Shown piece by piece: positions 1 to 5,771 of a DNA stretch of 5,771 nt (positions within the stretch are counted from its first letter, which is position 1; each line of letters opens with the position of its first letter). Source of the stretch: an uncultured Candidatus Melainabacteria bacterium (GTDB taxonomy: Bacteria; Cyanobacteriota; Vampirovibrionia; Gastranaerophilales; Gastranaerophilaceae). Position numbers and translations under genes: made by a program. The DNA lies in the NCBI GenBank assembly GCA_934675695.1, contig CAKURN010000104.1, positions 1-5,771 on the forward strand. The letters run 5' to 3'. Under the pieces are notes generated by a model that did no database searches, was not told the origin of the DNA, and was given only the letters and a program-made list of their open reading frames with translations.

Positions 1-899
1 GAAGATGCTGTAGGCTGACTTCCGACTGAATCGTGTGCAAAATTGTTAAATACAATATGTTTGAAATTTTTGATTTCATCAGATTTCGATTTTATTAAAG
101 CAAAAGTACCCAAATGCATCAAAGCCGCACCATCTCCATCAAAACAATAAATTTCTTTGTCTTTTTTTTCTAATGCAATTCCTAATGCAATCGCACTACT
201 ATGCCCCATTGAACCTACAGTCAAAAAATCTCTGTCGTGAGATTCGTTTCTTTTTTCTCTTAATTCGTAAAGTTCTCTTGATGTAAAACCTGTAGTAGAA
301 ACAATAAATGAATTTTTTGGAATTTTATTTAAAACAATTTCAATTGCTTTTTCTCTAGTTAAAGAAAAAGTGGTTTTTGTTTTGTTTTTTAATTCATATT
401 TATCAAAAATTCCTTTTTTTGCAACAAGACAAAAAGGTTTTTCTTCGTTTTTGCAATAGTCAATTGCCTGTTGCAGTTGGGTTTTCCAGTTTTCATCTAA
501 TACAAAATATTCAATGCCCAGTGTTTCTAGTAATTTTAGAGTGAGTTTTCCTTGTTTAATATGTTGAGGTTCATCCTTTGTATCAGGTTCACCCCTCCAG
601 CCAACCAGCATAAGACAAGGGATTTTGTATACTTCTTCATCTGTTAAAGACAAAATTGGATTGACGCAGTTTCCAAGTCCGGAATTTTGCATATAAACAA
701 GTGCAGGATTTTTTGTAGAAAGATAATGACCGGCAGCTTGGGCAATTGCTGCACCTTCGTTTGCACATATTAAAGAATTTGAAGAAGCATTATCTGTAAT
801 ATAAGCACAAAAATTCTTCAACAAACTATCAGGAACTCCCAAAAAACAGTCAATTGAGTTGTTTTTTAATATTTCATAAAACTCTTTAACATCAATCAT
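1..899 (-). CDS. aepY: Phosphonopyruvate decarboxylase, C-terminus cut by window edge
   Basis: This thiamine diphosphate (ThDP) enzyme decarboxylates phosphonopyruvate to phosphonoacetaldehyde, which makes the unfavourable PEP mutase step irreversible. It is cytosolic. The visible 299 residues begin MIDVKEFYEIL. They contain the ThDP-activating glutamate region NEGAAIA (47-53, Glu48), then GWRGEPDTKDEPQH (100-113), a stretch I regard as characteristic of sulfopyruvate/phosphonopyruvate decarboxylases. GSMGHSSAIALGIA (229-242) follows, and then the ThDP/Mg motif running from GDGA (255-258) to NN (285-286). The family is about 375 residues long, so roughly 75 C-terminal residues lie beyond the left edge. 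The start is set by AGGAGA at 906-911, six nt upstream. The ATG overlaps the aepX stop as ATGA, so the two genes are probably translationally coupled. Sulfopyruvate decarboxylase is the main alternative, but the PEP mutase partner makes the phosphonate role much more likely. Confidence 0.95.
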   Translation of the reverse strand, partial: MIDVKEFYEILKNNSIDCFLGVPDSLLKNFCAYITDNASSNSLICANEGAAIAQAAGHYLSTKNPALVYMQNSGLGNCVNPILSLTDEEVYKIPCLMLVGWRGEPDTKDEPQHIKQGKLTLKLLETLGIEYFVLDENWKTQLQQAIDYCKNEEKPFCLVAKKGIFDKYELKNKTKTTFSLTREKAIEIVLNKIPKNSFIVSTTGFTSRELYELREKRNESHDRDFLTVGSMGHSSAIALGIALEKKDKEIYCFDGDGAALMHLGTFALIKSKSDEIKNFKHIVFNNFAHDSVGSQPTAS

Positions 900-2221
900 C
901 TGTTTTCTCCTGTTGGTATCAAAGTCAATATGTCTTTAATTTTCATACAGTATTCGTCAGATGCTTCTTTGCATCTTTGGTTCAAAAGAATGCTTTTTGC
1001 CGTTTTTACCATTGCAGGATAAGCGGCTCTCAGTAGATGATTTGCATAAATTACCATATTTATGCCGTTTTTTGCCAATTCTTCTTCATAAACATCACAA
1101 TAAGAAGAAGGAACTACAACGAGCGGTTTTTTGTTTTCTAAAGTATTGTATATTTTTGCAAATTCTTTAATTTCATCAAATGTTTTAGAACGAGAATGTA
1201 TCATAATCCCGTCTGCTCCTGCTTTTAGGTATGTTTTTGCTCTATATATAGCATCTTCCATTCCTTTTTCTAAAATAAGACTTTCTATTCTTGCAATAAT
1301 CATAAAATCAGGAGTTACTTGGGCACATTTACCTGCTTTTATTTTTTGTGCAAATTCTTCAGGAGTGTCTTGGACTTGTCCTGCGTCAACTCCAAAAAGC
1401 GAATTTTTTTTCAACCCTACTTTATCTTCAATAATAATTGCACTAACACCCAGTCTTTCTAATGTTTTTACAGTAAAAATAAAATGTTCACAAGGGCCGC
1501 CATTATCCCCATCATAAACAATAGGTTTTGTTGTTACTTCTAAAATATCATTCAAAACATTCATTCTGGATGTCGTATCCAAATACCCTATATCAGGCTT
1601 CCCTTGGGCAGTTGATTGAGTAAGAGAAGATATCCAAATACCGTCAAACTCTCTTTTTTTGTTATCTACATTAACAAACGTATTTTCAACAATCAAACCC
1701 GATAAACCGTTGTGTGCTTCAGACAACGTAACAATTTCTTTTGCATTTAATAGCCTTTTTAGCCTTTTGCCTCTGATTTCAGGCGTTGTTCCTACTTCTT
1801 TTAAAATTTTGTTCAATTGAGTCGAAGAAACACCCTCTGTATAAGGAATATCGAGAACCTTTCCACCCCATTGTTTCATAACTTCAATTATTCTTTGTCT
1901 TGTTTGGGCCTGTACCCCTGTTTTCCAGTCATCTCCATGGAGAACATAATCAGGTTTAATTTTTAATAGATTAGGAACATAATCAAGAGTTTCTTGAGCG
2001 ACGACTTTAGATACGCCTTTTACATTTTCAACAACGACTTTTCTTTGTTCAAATGACATATAAGGAAGTCTTTTGTAGCTGGCGATTGCTTTATCTGTCA
2101 AAAGCCCGATAATAATTTCTCCCCCGCCATTTTCTTCTAATAATTTTCTTGCTTGATGAATAATATTCAAATGCCCGGGATGCAAAAGGTCAGCACTCAT
2201 TCCTATATATATTTTTATCAT
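896..2221 (-). CDS. aepX: TagD-like cytidylyltransferase fused to phosphoenolpyruvate mutase
   Basis: This 441-residue protein has two domains. Residues 1 to about 140 are a CTP-transferase of the glycerol-3-phosphate cytidylyltransferase (TagD) type. Visible motifs are LLHPGH (12-17, the HxGH nucleotide-binding motif), HGDDWK (95-100, compare MGDDWEG of TagD) and TEGVSST (128-134, compare TEGISTT of TagD). Residues from about 152 onward are PEP mutase, which rearranges PEP to phosphonopyruvate and so forms the C-P bond. This domain shows WISSL (196-200), the metal site YDGDNGG (236-242), EDKVGLKKNS (265-274, the EDK-x5-NS mutase signature, where isocitrate-lyase-type relatives carry a KKCGH-type loop), ARIES (310-314) and MIHSRS (340-345). 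The start is supported by GGAG at 2229-2232, seven nt upstream. The stop overlaps the aepY ATG. The same architecture is known from aepX genes of capsule loci, as in Bacteroides fragilis. The substrate of the cytidylyltransferase domain is inferred to be a phosphonate such as AEP; glycerol-3-phosphate is possible. Confidence 0.95.
   Translation of the reverse strand: MIKIYIGMSADLLHPGHLNIIHQARKLLEENGGGEIIIGLLTDKAIASYKRLPYMSFEQRKVVVENVKGVSKVVAQETLDYVPNLLKIKPDYVLHGDDWKTGVQAQTRQRIIEVMKQWGGKVLDIPYTEGVSSTQLNKILKEVGTTPEIRGKRLKRLLNAKEIVTLSEAHNGLSGLIVENTFVNVDNKKREFDGIWISSLTQSTAQGKPDIGYLDTTSRMNVLNDILEVTTKPIVYDGDNGGPCEHFIFTVKTLERLGVSAIIIEDKVGLKKNSLFGVDAGQVQDTPEEFAQKIKAGKCAQVTPDFMIIARIESLILEKGMEDAIYRAKTYLKAGADGIMIHSRSKTFDEIKEFAKIYNTLENKKPLVVVPSSYCDVYEEELAKNGINMVIYANHLLRAAYPAMVKTAKSILLNQRCKEASDEYCMKIKDILTLIPTGENR
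906..911 (-). promoter_or_regulatory. Ribosome binding site for aepY inside aepX
   Basis: AGGAGA reads on the minus strand within the last codons of aepX, six nt before the aepY ATG. It fixes the decarboxylase start. Together with the ATGA stop/start overlap it implies coupled translation of mutase and decarboxylase. Confidence 0.8.
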
Positions 2222-2251
2222 AAATAAACTCCAAAAATTCGATACTCAGCA

Positions 2252-2280
2252 ATTATAACACATTTTCGAGCTTCGTTTTT
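2252..2280 (-). promoter_or_regulatory. Extended -10 promoter for aepXY
   Basis: On the minus strand a perfect TATAAT (2252-2257) is directly preceded by TGT (2258-2260), which gives an extended -10 element. The hexamer 17 bp upstream (2275-2280) reads AAAAAC and is a poor -35, as expected where an extended -10 compensates. Transcription would start near 2245, leaving a leader of about 24 nt that carries the GGAG ribosome binding site. No operator or riboswitch structure is evident in so short a leader. Confidence 0.65.
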
Positions 2281-2284
2281 ATGT

Positions 2285-2314
2285 TTGCATTCAAAATACA
2301 TATTATGATATACT
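2285..2314 (+). promoter_or_regulatory. Extended -10 promoter for the glycan operon
   Basis: TTGCAT (2285-2290) is followed after 18 bp by TATACT (2309-2314), which is directly preceded by TGA (2306-2308), a TGN extended -10. The start of transcription would fall near 2321, giving a leader of roughly 20 nt that holds GGAG at 2330-2333. An overlapping TATGAT (2304-2309) is a weaker candidate because its spacer would be only 13 bp. This promoter would drive all four plus-strand genes. Confidence 0.6.
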
Positions 2315-2329
2315 CATCAATATAAAACT

Positions 2330-2333
2330 GGAG
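2330..2333 (+). promoter_or_regulatory. Ribosome binding site of the first plus-strand gene
   Basis: GGAG lies ten nt before the ATG at 2344. The spacing is slightly long but usable. It supports that start for the small Rossmann protein over any internal methionine. Confidence 0.6.
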
Positions 2334-2343
2334 AAAAAGGCTC

Positions 2344-2745
2344 ATGTCAGAGGAATTTAAGACACATTTGGATAGAATAAATTTTGAAAAATATCTTTCA
2401 AAATTGAACAAAAAACTAAAAAACAAGACTGTTGTCATTTATGGTGCGGGGGCTTTTTTTAAATATATTAAAGAAAACTATGATTTAAGCAATTTGAATA
2501 TTGTTGGAATTTCAGATATGAAATTCACAAATGAAGAAGAAAACACTACTTTTTTAGGGTATAAAGTAATTTTAAAAGAAAAATTAAAAGAGCAAAACCC
2601 AGATGTTGTCCTTGTTGCGACATTAAAATATGTTTCTATAATAGAAGATTTTGAGATTAATTATTTCGACAAAACAAAAACAAAAGTTTATCCTCTGGCA
2701 AAAATTCCGCTGTGGGATTTGATTAAAGAAATTTGGGCAAAATAA
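2344..2745 (+). CDS. Small free-standing Rossmann-fold nucleotide-binding protein
   Basis: This 133-residue protein has a charged N-terminal helix (1-27) followed by the start of a Rossmann fold. VVIYGAGAFFKYI (30-42) is a beta strand plus a GxGxxx-type dinucleotide loop. NIVGISD (52-58) is a second strand ending in an acidic residue, the usual contact for the adenosine ribose. LGYKVI (71-76) and PDVVLVAT (86-93) complete the pattern. This resembles the N-terminal domain of PglD-type and other sugar-modifying proteins, and the nucleotide-binding half of SAM-dependent sugar C-methyltransferases. Here it stands alone with no catalytic domain attached, and I see no membrane segment or signal peptide. 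It is the first gene of the glycan operon, six nt ahead of the TagF-like gene. It may bind NAD(H), a nucleotide sugar or another nucleotide ligand and assist a partner. The exact function is unknown. Confidence 0.8.
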   Translation: MSEEFKTHLDRINFEKYLSKLNKKLKNKTVVIYGAGAFFKYIKENYDLSNLNIVGISDMKFTNEEENTTFLGYKVILKEKLKEQNPDVVLVATLKYVSIIEDFEINYFDKTKTKVYPLAKIPLWDLIKEIWAK

Positions 2746-2751
2746 AAGACG

Positions 2752-4062
2752 ATGCATATTCCTTATGAAGAAATTTTTCAAACTTTGGCTATTTTTTTGC
2801 CTTCTAAACAAAGAGAAGCCATAAGAGCCTTTGGAGTAGAATTAAAAACAAGGGCGAATTTGAGCTATATTAAAAAAAACAGAAAAAAAGTTCTGAAAAA
2901 TTTGAAATCAAAACTCCAAAACAACGAAAAACTAAACGTTGCTTTTGTTATTTATGACGAAAGAAAGTGGAAAGCACAAAGCCTCTATGATTCGATGGAA
3001 GATAGTGAGTTTTTTGTGCCTTATGTTTTTGTAACCAAAAATTGTGTAAATTCTGACAACTTTAATTACCAAAAAAAAGAAGAACTGGTAAAGATTTTTG
3101 ATTTTTTTAAAAACAAAAATATGAGAGTTTTGTATGCTTATGATTTTTTAAAAGATGACTTTATTCCTTTATCAAAAATGCCCAAAAAACCTGATATCGT
3201 CATATATTGCCACCCTTGGTACATAAATAAAACCCAAGGTCCTGTTATGACATCACGATATGCGATTTCTTGTTATATTCCGTATTTTCTTGCGACTTCT
3301 GTTTCTCCGATTGAATATTATACAAGATTTCATAGATACATTATGGCTCATTACGTTCCTAGCCCGTTAATCAAAGAATACTATTCAAAAAACATGGAAA
3401 ACAAAGGCGAAAATTTAAGAGCAACAGGACACCCTATGCTTGATTATTTTTATTTGAATAAAAATAAAAATAAAATTTCAACCAACACCGTAATCTATGC
3501 CCCGCATTGGTCTGTTGACGATGATAACAAACTCCACTGGGGAACGTTTTTGGATTTTGGAGATTTAATCCTTGAATTTGCAAAACACCATCCTGAAATC
3601 AACTGGGTATTCAAACCTCACCCTTGTCTTAAAAATTATCTTTTAAATCACAAATACAAAACAACTGCAGAAGTTGAAAAATACTGGAAAGACTGGGAAA
3701 AACTAGGTACAGTCCACGAAACCGGGGATTATCTTGATTTGTTTATGGAATCAAAAGCAATAATTACAGATTGCGGCTCTTTTCAAACTGAATATTTTAT
3801 GACTCAAAAGCCTTTTATTCGTTTGAAATCAGACCATCCTACACCTTTTAATGAAATGGTAAAAAAGATGACAAGTGTTTCTTATACGGTTTCCAATAAA
3901 ACAGAGTTGATTGAAACACTAGATAACGTGCTAATAAAAAACTTAGACCCCAAAAAAGAAGAAAGGAAGAAGGTTTTGGAATTTTTGGGTTTAGATAATA
4001 TTTATGCAGCAAAAAATATAATAGATGACATATTACTAACAATAAGAGGTAAAGATGAATAG
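2752..4062 (+). CDS. CDP-glycerol glycerophosphotransferase (TagB/TagF)-like transferase
   Basis: This 436-residue protein belongs to the family that moves phospho-polyol units from CDP-activated donors onto cell-surface glycans. The fold is GT-B-like. Family landmarks in order are YCHPWYI (152-158), TGHPMLD (225-231), YAPHWSV (249-255), FKPHP (287-291, a catalytic or donor-binding histidine region) and SKAIITDCGSFQTEYF (334-349). The last corresponds to the TDYSS-type donor-phosphate motif, but Cys-Gly replaces Tyr-Ser. The enzyme is soluble or peripheral, with no transmembrane segment seen, and has a basic N-terminal region (38-58). It starts six nt after the upstream stop with no clear Shine-Dalgarno site, so coupled initiation is likely. 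The next gene overlaps its end by eight nt. The donor may be CDP-glycerol. Next to a cytidylyltransferase/PEP mutase fusion, a CMP-activated phosphonate is an attractive alternative, but this is inferred. Confidence 0.85.
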   Translation: MHIPYEEIFQTLAIFLPSKQREAIRAFGVELKTRANLSYIKKNRKKVLKNLKSKLQNNEKLNVAFVIYDERKWKAQSLYDSMEDSEFFVPYVFVTKNCVNSDNFNYQKKEELVKIFDFFKNKNMRVLYAYDFLKDDFIPLSKMPKKPDIVIYCHPWYINKTQGPVMTSRYAISCYIPYFLATSVSPIEYYTRFHRYIMAHYVPSPLIKEYYSKNMENKGENLRATGHPMLDYFYLNKNKNKISTNTVIYAPHWSVDDDNKLHWGTFLDFGDLILEFAKHHPEINWVFKPHPCLKNYLLNHKYKTTAEVEKYWKDWEKLGTVHETGDYLDLFMESKAIITDCGSFQTEYFMTQKPFIRLKSDHPTPFNEMVKKMTSVSYTVSNKTELIETLDNVLIKNLDPKKEERKKVLEFLGLDNIYAAKNIIDDILLTIRGKDE

Positions 4063-5107
4063 TTTGTCTCACGAAACGCCTGTTTTTAGTATTATTACAC
4101 CTTGTTTTAATTCTGAAAAACATATAGAAGAATGCATAAAAAGCGTCTTAAGCCAAACTTTTCAGGATTTTGAATTTTTGATTGTAGATGACGGTTCTTT
4201 TGATTCATCATCTAAAATCATCGAAAAATACGCAGATTTTGATAATAGAATAAAATTCTTTAAAAAAGAAAACCAAGGCCAAGGAATACAAAGAAATTTT
4301 GCAATCAAACAGTCAAAAGGCAGATATATCTTATTTCTCGATTCAGATGATTGGCTTGAAAACAATGCTCTAGAAAAATTGTTCAACAAATTTCAAAAAG
4401 ACGACTCTGATGTTGTTATTTTTGATGGTTTTAAATATGAACAAAAATCGGGCAAGAAAAGTTTTTTTGAATATACAAAATTTTTCTATAAAATTTTTAA
4501 AGAAAGAAATTTTTCTCCGACAAAAGATGCTAAAGAATTTACTTTTAAAATAAACGGACTTACTTTTAAAGCATACAAAAGAGAATTTTTAATCAAAAAC
4601 GACATAAAATTTTCCCCAACTCGTTTTATAGAAGATAGCGAATTTTATTATAAAATGATGCTAACTGTAGAAAAATTGTCTTGTTTAAAAGAAAACATCC
4701 TAAACTACAGGATTCATTCTTCTTCAGTGACTTTTGCCCAATCAAAAAGAATAGAAGATATAAAATATGCGTTTTTTGCTTGTGAAAAAATCGTCAAAAA
4801 TTCTTCTTTTAATAAAGACAAAACAATCATAAATGCATTTTTAAAAAATAGAATTTCGCAGGTTTTTTATTATTACAAAACAATAAAAAATAACCCCAAA
4901 TTAAAGAAAAATTACTACTATTTAATTAAAGAAATTTTAAAATACATAAAAAGAAACTATGGTTTTGATTTTGTTACAGAAAAATCAAAACTTGAAAAAT
5001 ACAACGACATAATTAAATTTTCTTTTGAATTTTATTATTTTTCAAAAAATTTAAAAAGAAAATTATATTTAACAAAAATATTTTTTAAAAAACACTTTGA
5101 AATTTAA
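4055..5107 (+). CDS. Family 2 glycosyltransferase
   Basis: This 350-residue GT-A enzyme transfers a sugar from a nucleotide-sugar donor to a growing surface glycan. FSIITPCFNSEKHIEECIKS (11-30) is the first strand and helix. VDDGS (44-48) binds the nucleotide. ENQGQGIQRNFAI (72-84) precedes LFLDSDDW (93-100), which holds the metal-binding DxD. IEDSEFYYKM (192-201) supplies the ED pair usual for the catalytic base. The last 120 residues are unusually rich in Lys, Tyr, Phe and Ile, with no recognised domain and no convincing membrane helix; they may be an amphipathic membrane-contact region. The start at 4055 has AGAGG five nt upstream (4045-4049) and overlaps the preceding stop as ATGAATAG. 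The DNA for the C-terminal third is much richer in A+T than the rest of the window. The sugar donor cannot be predicted. Confidence 0.93.
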   Translation: MNSLSHETPVFSIITPCFNSEKHIEECIKSVLSQTFQDFEFLIVDDGSFDSSSKIIEKYADFDNRIKFFKKENQGQGIQRNFAIKQSKGRYILFLDSDDWLENNALEKLFNKFQKDDSDVVIFDGFKYEQKSGKKSFFEYTKFFYKIFKERNFSPTKDAKEFTFKINGLTFKAYKREFLIKNDIKFSPTRFIEDSEFYYKMMLTVEKLSCLKENILNYRIHSSSVTFAQSKRIEDIKYAFFACEKIVKNSSFNKDKTIINAFLKNRISQVFYYYKTIKNNPKLKKNYYYLIKEILKYIKRNYGFDFVTEKSKLEKYNDIIKFSFEFYYFSKNLKRKLYLTKIFFKKHFEI

Positions 5108-5110
5108 AAA

Positions 5111-5115
5111 AAGGA
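5111..5115 (+). promoter_or_regulatory. Ribosome binding site for the radical SAM gene
   Basis: AAGGA in an A-rich 14-nt gap lies six nt before the ATG at 5122. It fixes the start of the truncated last gene and shows that the gene is translated independently within the operon. Confidence 0.75.
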
Positions 5116-5121
5116 AAAAAA

Positions 5122-5771
5122 ATGAAAATCTCAAATCTCATAAAAACAATCAACTTTATAAAAACACTGCTCCCGTCAGGGTTTCAAGACTATATTTTAA
5201 AAAAATTAAAAAAAGAAACATATTTGTCCCAAGTTGAATTTCATCTGGTTGACCATTGCAACTTAAATTGTGCTTATTGTGACCATTTTACTCCTCTTGC
5301 TGAAGAAAAATTCTATAACATAGATTCAATTCTTGAGGATTTTAAAAAACTTAAAAAAATCTTCAATAATATTGGAAAAATCTACATTTTAGGCGGAGAG
5401 CCGCTTTTGCACCCTGATATTTTGAAGATTTTTGCTCCATTAAGAAAACTCTATCCAAAAAGCAAAATCTTAGTAATCACAAACGGAATTTTATTAAACA
5501 AACAAGATGATATTTTTTGGAAACAACTGAAAGAAAACGACATAACGCTTTCTATGACACATTATCCGATTAATGTTGATTATGAAAAATACATCGAAAA
5601 ATGTAACTCTATGGGTATAAAAGTTTGCTATTTTGGTTTAGATAGAAACAAAATGCAAAACACGAATTTGGATATTAAAGGCAAACGCAACAAAACAAAA
5701 GCCTTTATGCAATGTACAAGGAAAAAATGTCATTTTTTAAGCGACGGAAAACTGTATCTTTGCACTCTTGT
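5122..5771 (+). CDS. Radical SAM enzyme, C-terminus cut by window edge
   Basis: The visible 216 residues carry a radical SAM core. CNLNCAYC (46-53) is the CxxxCxxC motif that ligates the [4Fe-4S] cluster and SAM. ILGGEPLLHP (89-98) is the GGEP motif contacting the SAM amino group, and VITNGILL (118-125) is a later strand. Near the right edge, Cys198, Cys203 and Cys214 lie in a CTRKKC...SDGKLYLC pattern. This resembles the start of a SPASM or Twitch-type auxiliary cluster domain, with the hydrophobic strand before the last Cys that is typical of such domains. The cluster motif is only 46 residues in, so there is no N-terminal cobalamin-binding domain of the kind in B12-dependent phosphonate methylases such as Fom3. 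Position as fourth gene of a glycan operon suggests modification of a sugar, lipid carrier or phosphonate. No substrate can be named. The remaining C-terminus lies outside the window. Confidence 0.9.
   Translation, partial: MKISNLIKTINFIKTLLPSGFQDYILKKLKKETYLSQVEFHLVDHCNLNCAYCDHFTPLAEEKFYNIDSILEDFKKLKKIFNNIGKIYILGGEPLLHPDILKIFAPLRKLYPKSKILVITNGILLNKQDDIFWKQLKENDITLSMTHYPINVDYEKYIEKCNSMGIKVCYFGLDRNKMQNTNLDIKGKRNKTKAFMQCTRKKCHFLSDGKLYLCTL

Noticed and set aside
961..1517. Two overlapping plus-strand open frames
   Set aside because: They lie antisense to aepX, whose protein shows motifs of both domains throughout. They have no ribosome binding sites and no recognisable protein features.
896..2221. 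AepX mutase domain as isocitrate lyase, methylisocitrate lyase or phosphonopyruvate hydrolase
   Set aside because: The loop reads EDK-x5-NS as in PEP mutase, without the catalytic cysteine of the lyases. The adjacent decarboxylase fits synthesis rather than phosphonopyruvate breakdown.
2264..2280. Possible operator palindrome TTTTCGAGCTTCGTTTT between the two promoters
   Set aside because: The arms pair for only three bases (CGA/TCG) around the centre, and the flanking T-runs are not complementary. This is too weak to call an operator.
2253..2438. Minus-strand open frame across the divergent promoter region
   Set aside because: It overlaps both promoters and the start of the small Rossmann gene, with no ribosome binding site.
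3848..4123. Minus-strand open frame of 91 codons
   Set aside because: It is antisense to the end of the TagF-like gene and the start of the GT2 gene. Its composition is what the complement of Lys-rich coding sequence gives, and no start signal is seen.
4162..4389. Minus-strand open frame of 75 codons
   Set aside because: It is antisense to the conserved catalytic core of the glycosyltransferase (DDGS and DSDD motifs), so it is a shadow frame.
5122..5771. Radical SAM gene as a B12-dependent phosphonate methyltransferase
   Set aside because: The cluster motif begins at residue 46, which leaves no room for the N-terminal cobalamin-binding domain.
1..5771. CRISPR arrays, tRNA/rRNA genes, insertion sequences or factor-independent terminators
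   Set aside because: No regular repeat-spacer pattern, transposase, terminal inverted repeats, tRNA-like fold or GC-rich hairpin followed by a T-run was found. The only gap over 100 bp is the divergent promoter region.

Overview
The window comes from a low-GC bacterium. The coding sequence is dense, with AGGAG-type ribosome binding sites and sigma70-like promoters, and UGA is used as a stop codon. It encodes two linked modules: phosphonate biosynthesis and surface-glycan assembly. The Shine-Dalgarno sites and TATAAT-type promoters argue against Bacteroidota. A Bacillota-like, Campylobacterota-like, spirochaete-like or non-photosynthetic cyanobacterial (Gastranaerophilales-like) gut organism would all fit. 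The taxon cannot be fixed from this sequence.

Left half (1-2221, minus strand): a two-gene phosphonate operon. Read in its own direction it starts with aepX, a fusion of a TagD-like CTP:phosphate cytidylyltransferase to phosphoenolpyruvate (PEP) mutase. Next is aepY, phosphonopyruvate decarboxylase, which shares an ATGA overlap with aepX and is cut by the left edge of the window. Together they convert PEP to phosphonopyruvate and then to phosphonoacetaldehyde, the committed route to 2-aminoethylphosphonate (AEP) and related headgroups. The fused nucleotidyltransferase suggests that the finished phosphonate is activated with CMP.

Centre (2222-2343): a 122-bp divergent control region. It holds two back-to-back promoters, each with an extended -10 (TGN plus hexamer), and the two starts have good ribosome binding sites.

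Right half (2344 to the window end, plus strand): an apparent four-gene operon with gaps of 6, -8 and 14 nt. It encodes a small free-standing Rossmann-fold protein, a CDP-glycerol glycerophosphotransferase (TagB/TagF)-like transferase, a family 2 glycosyltransferase, and a radical SAM protein cut by the right edge.

Working model (inference): the TagD-like/PEP mutase fusion and AepY make a CMP-activated phosphonate. The divergently encoded TagF-like enzyme transfers it to a cell-surface glycan, in the way teichoic-acid enzymes use CDP-glycerol. The glycosyltransferase builds the acceptor glycan, and the radical SAM protein and small Rossmann protein tailor the glycan or a precursor. PEP mutase and decarboxylase genes in capsule loci are known. 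The combination with a TagF-like transferase and a radical SAM enzyme is the part that deserves attention.
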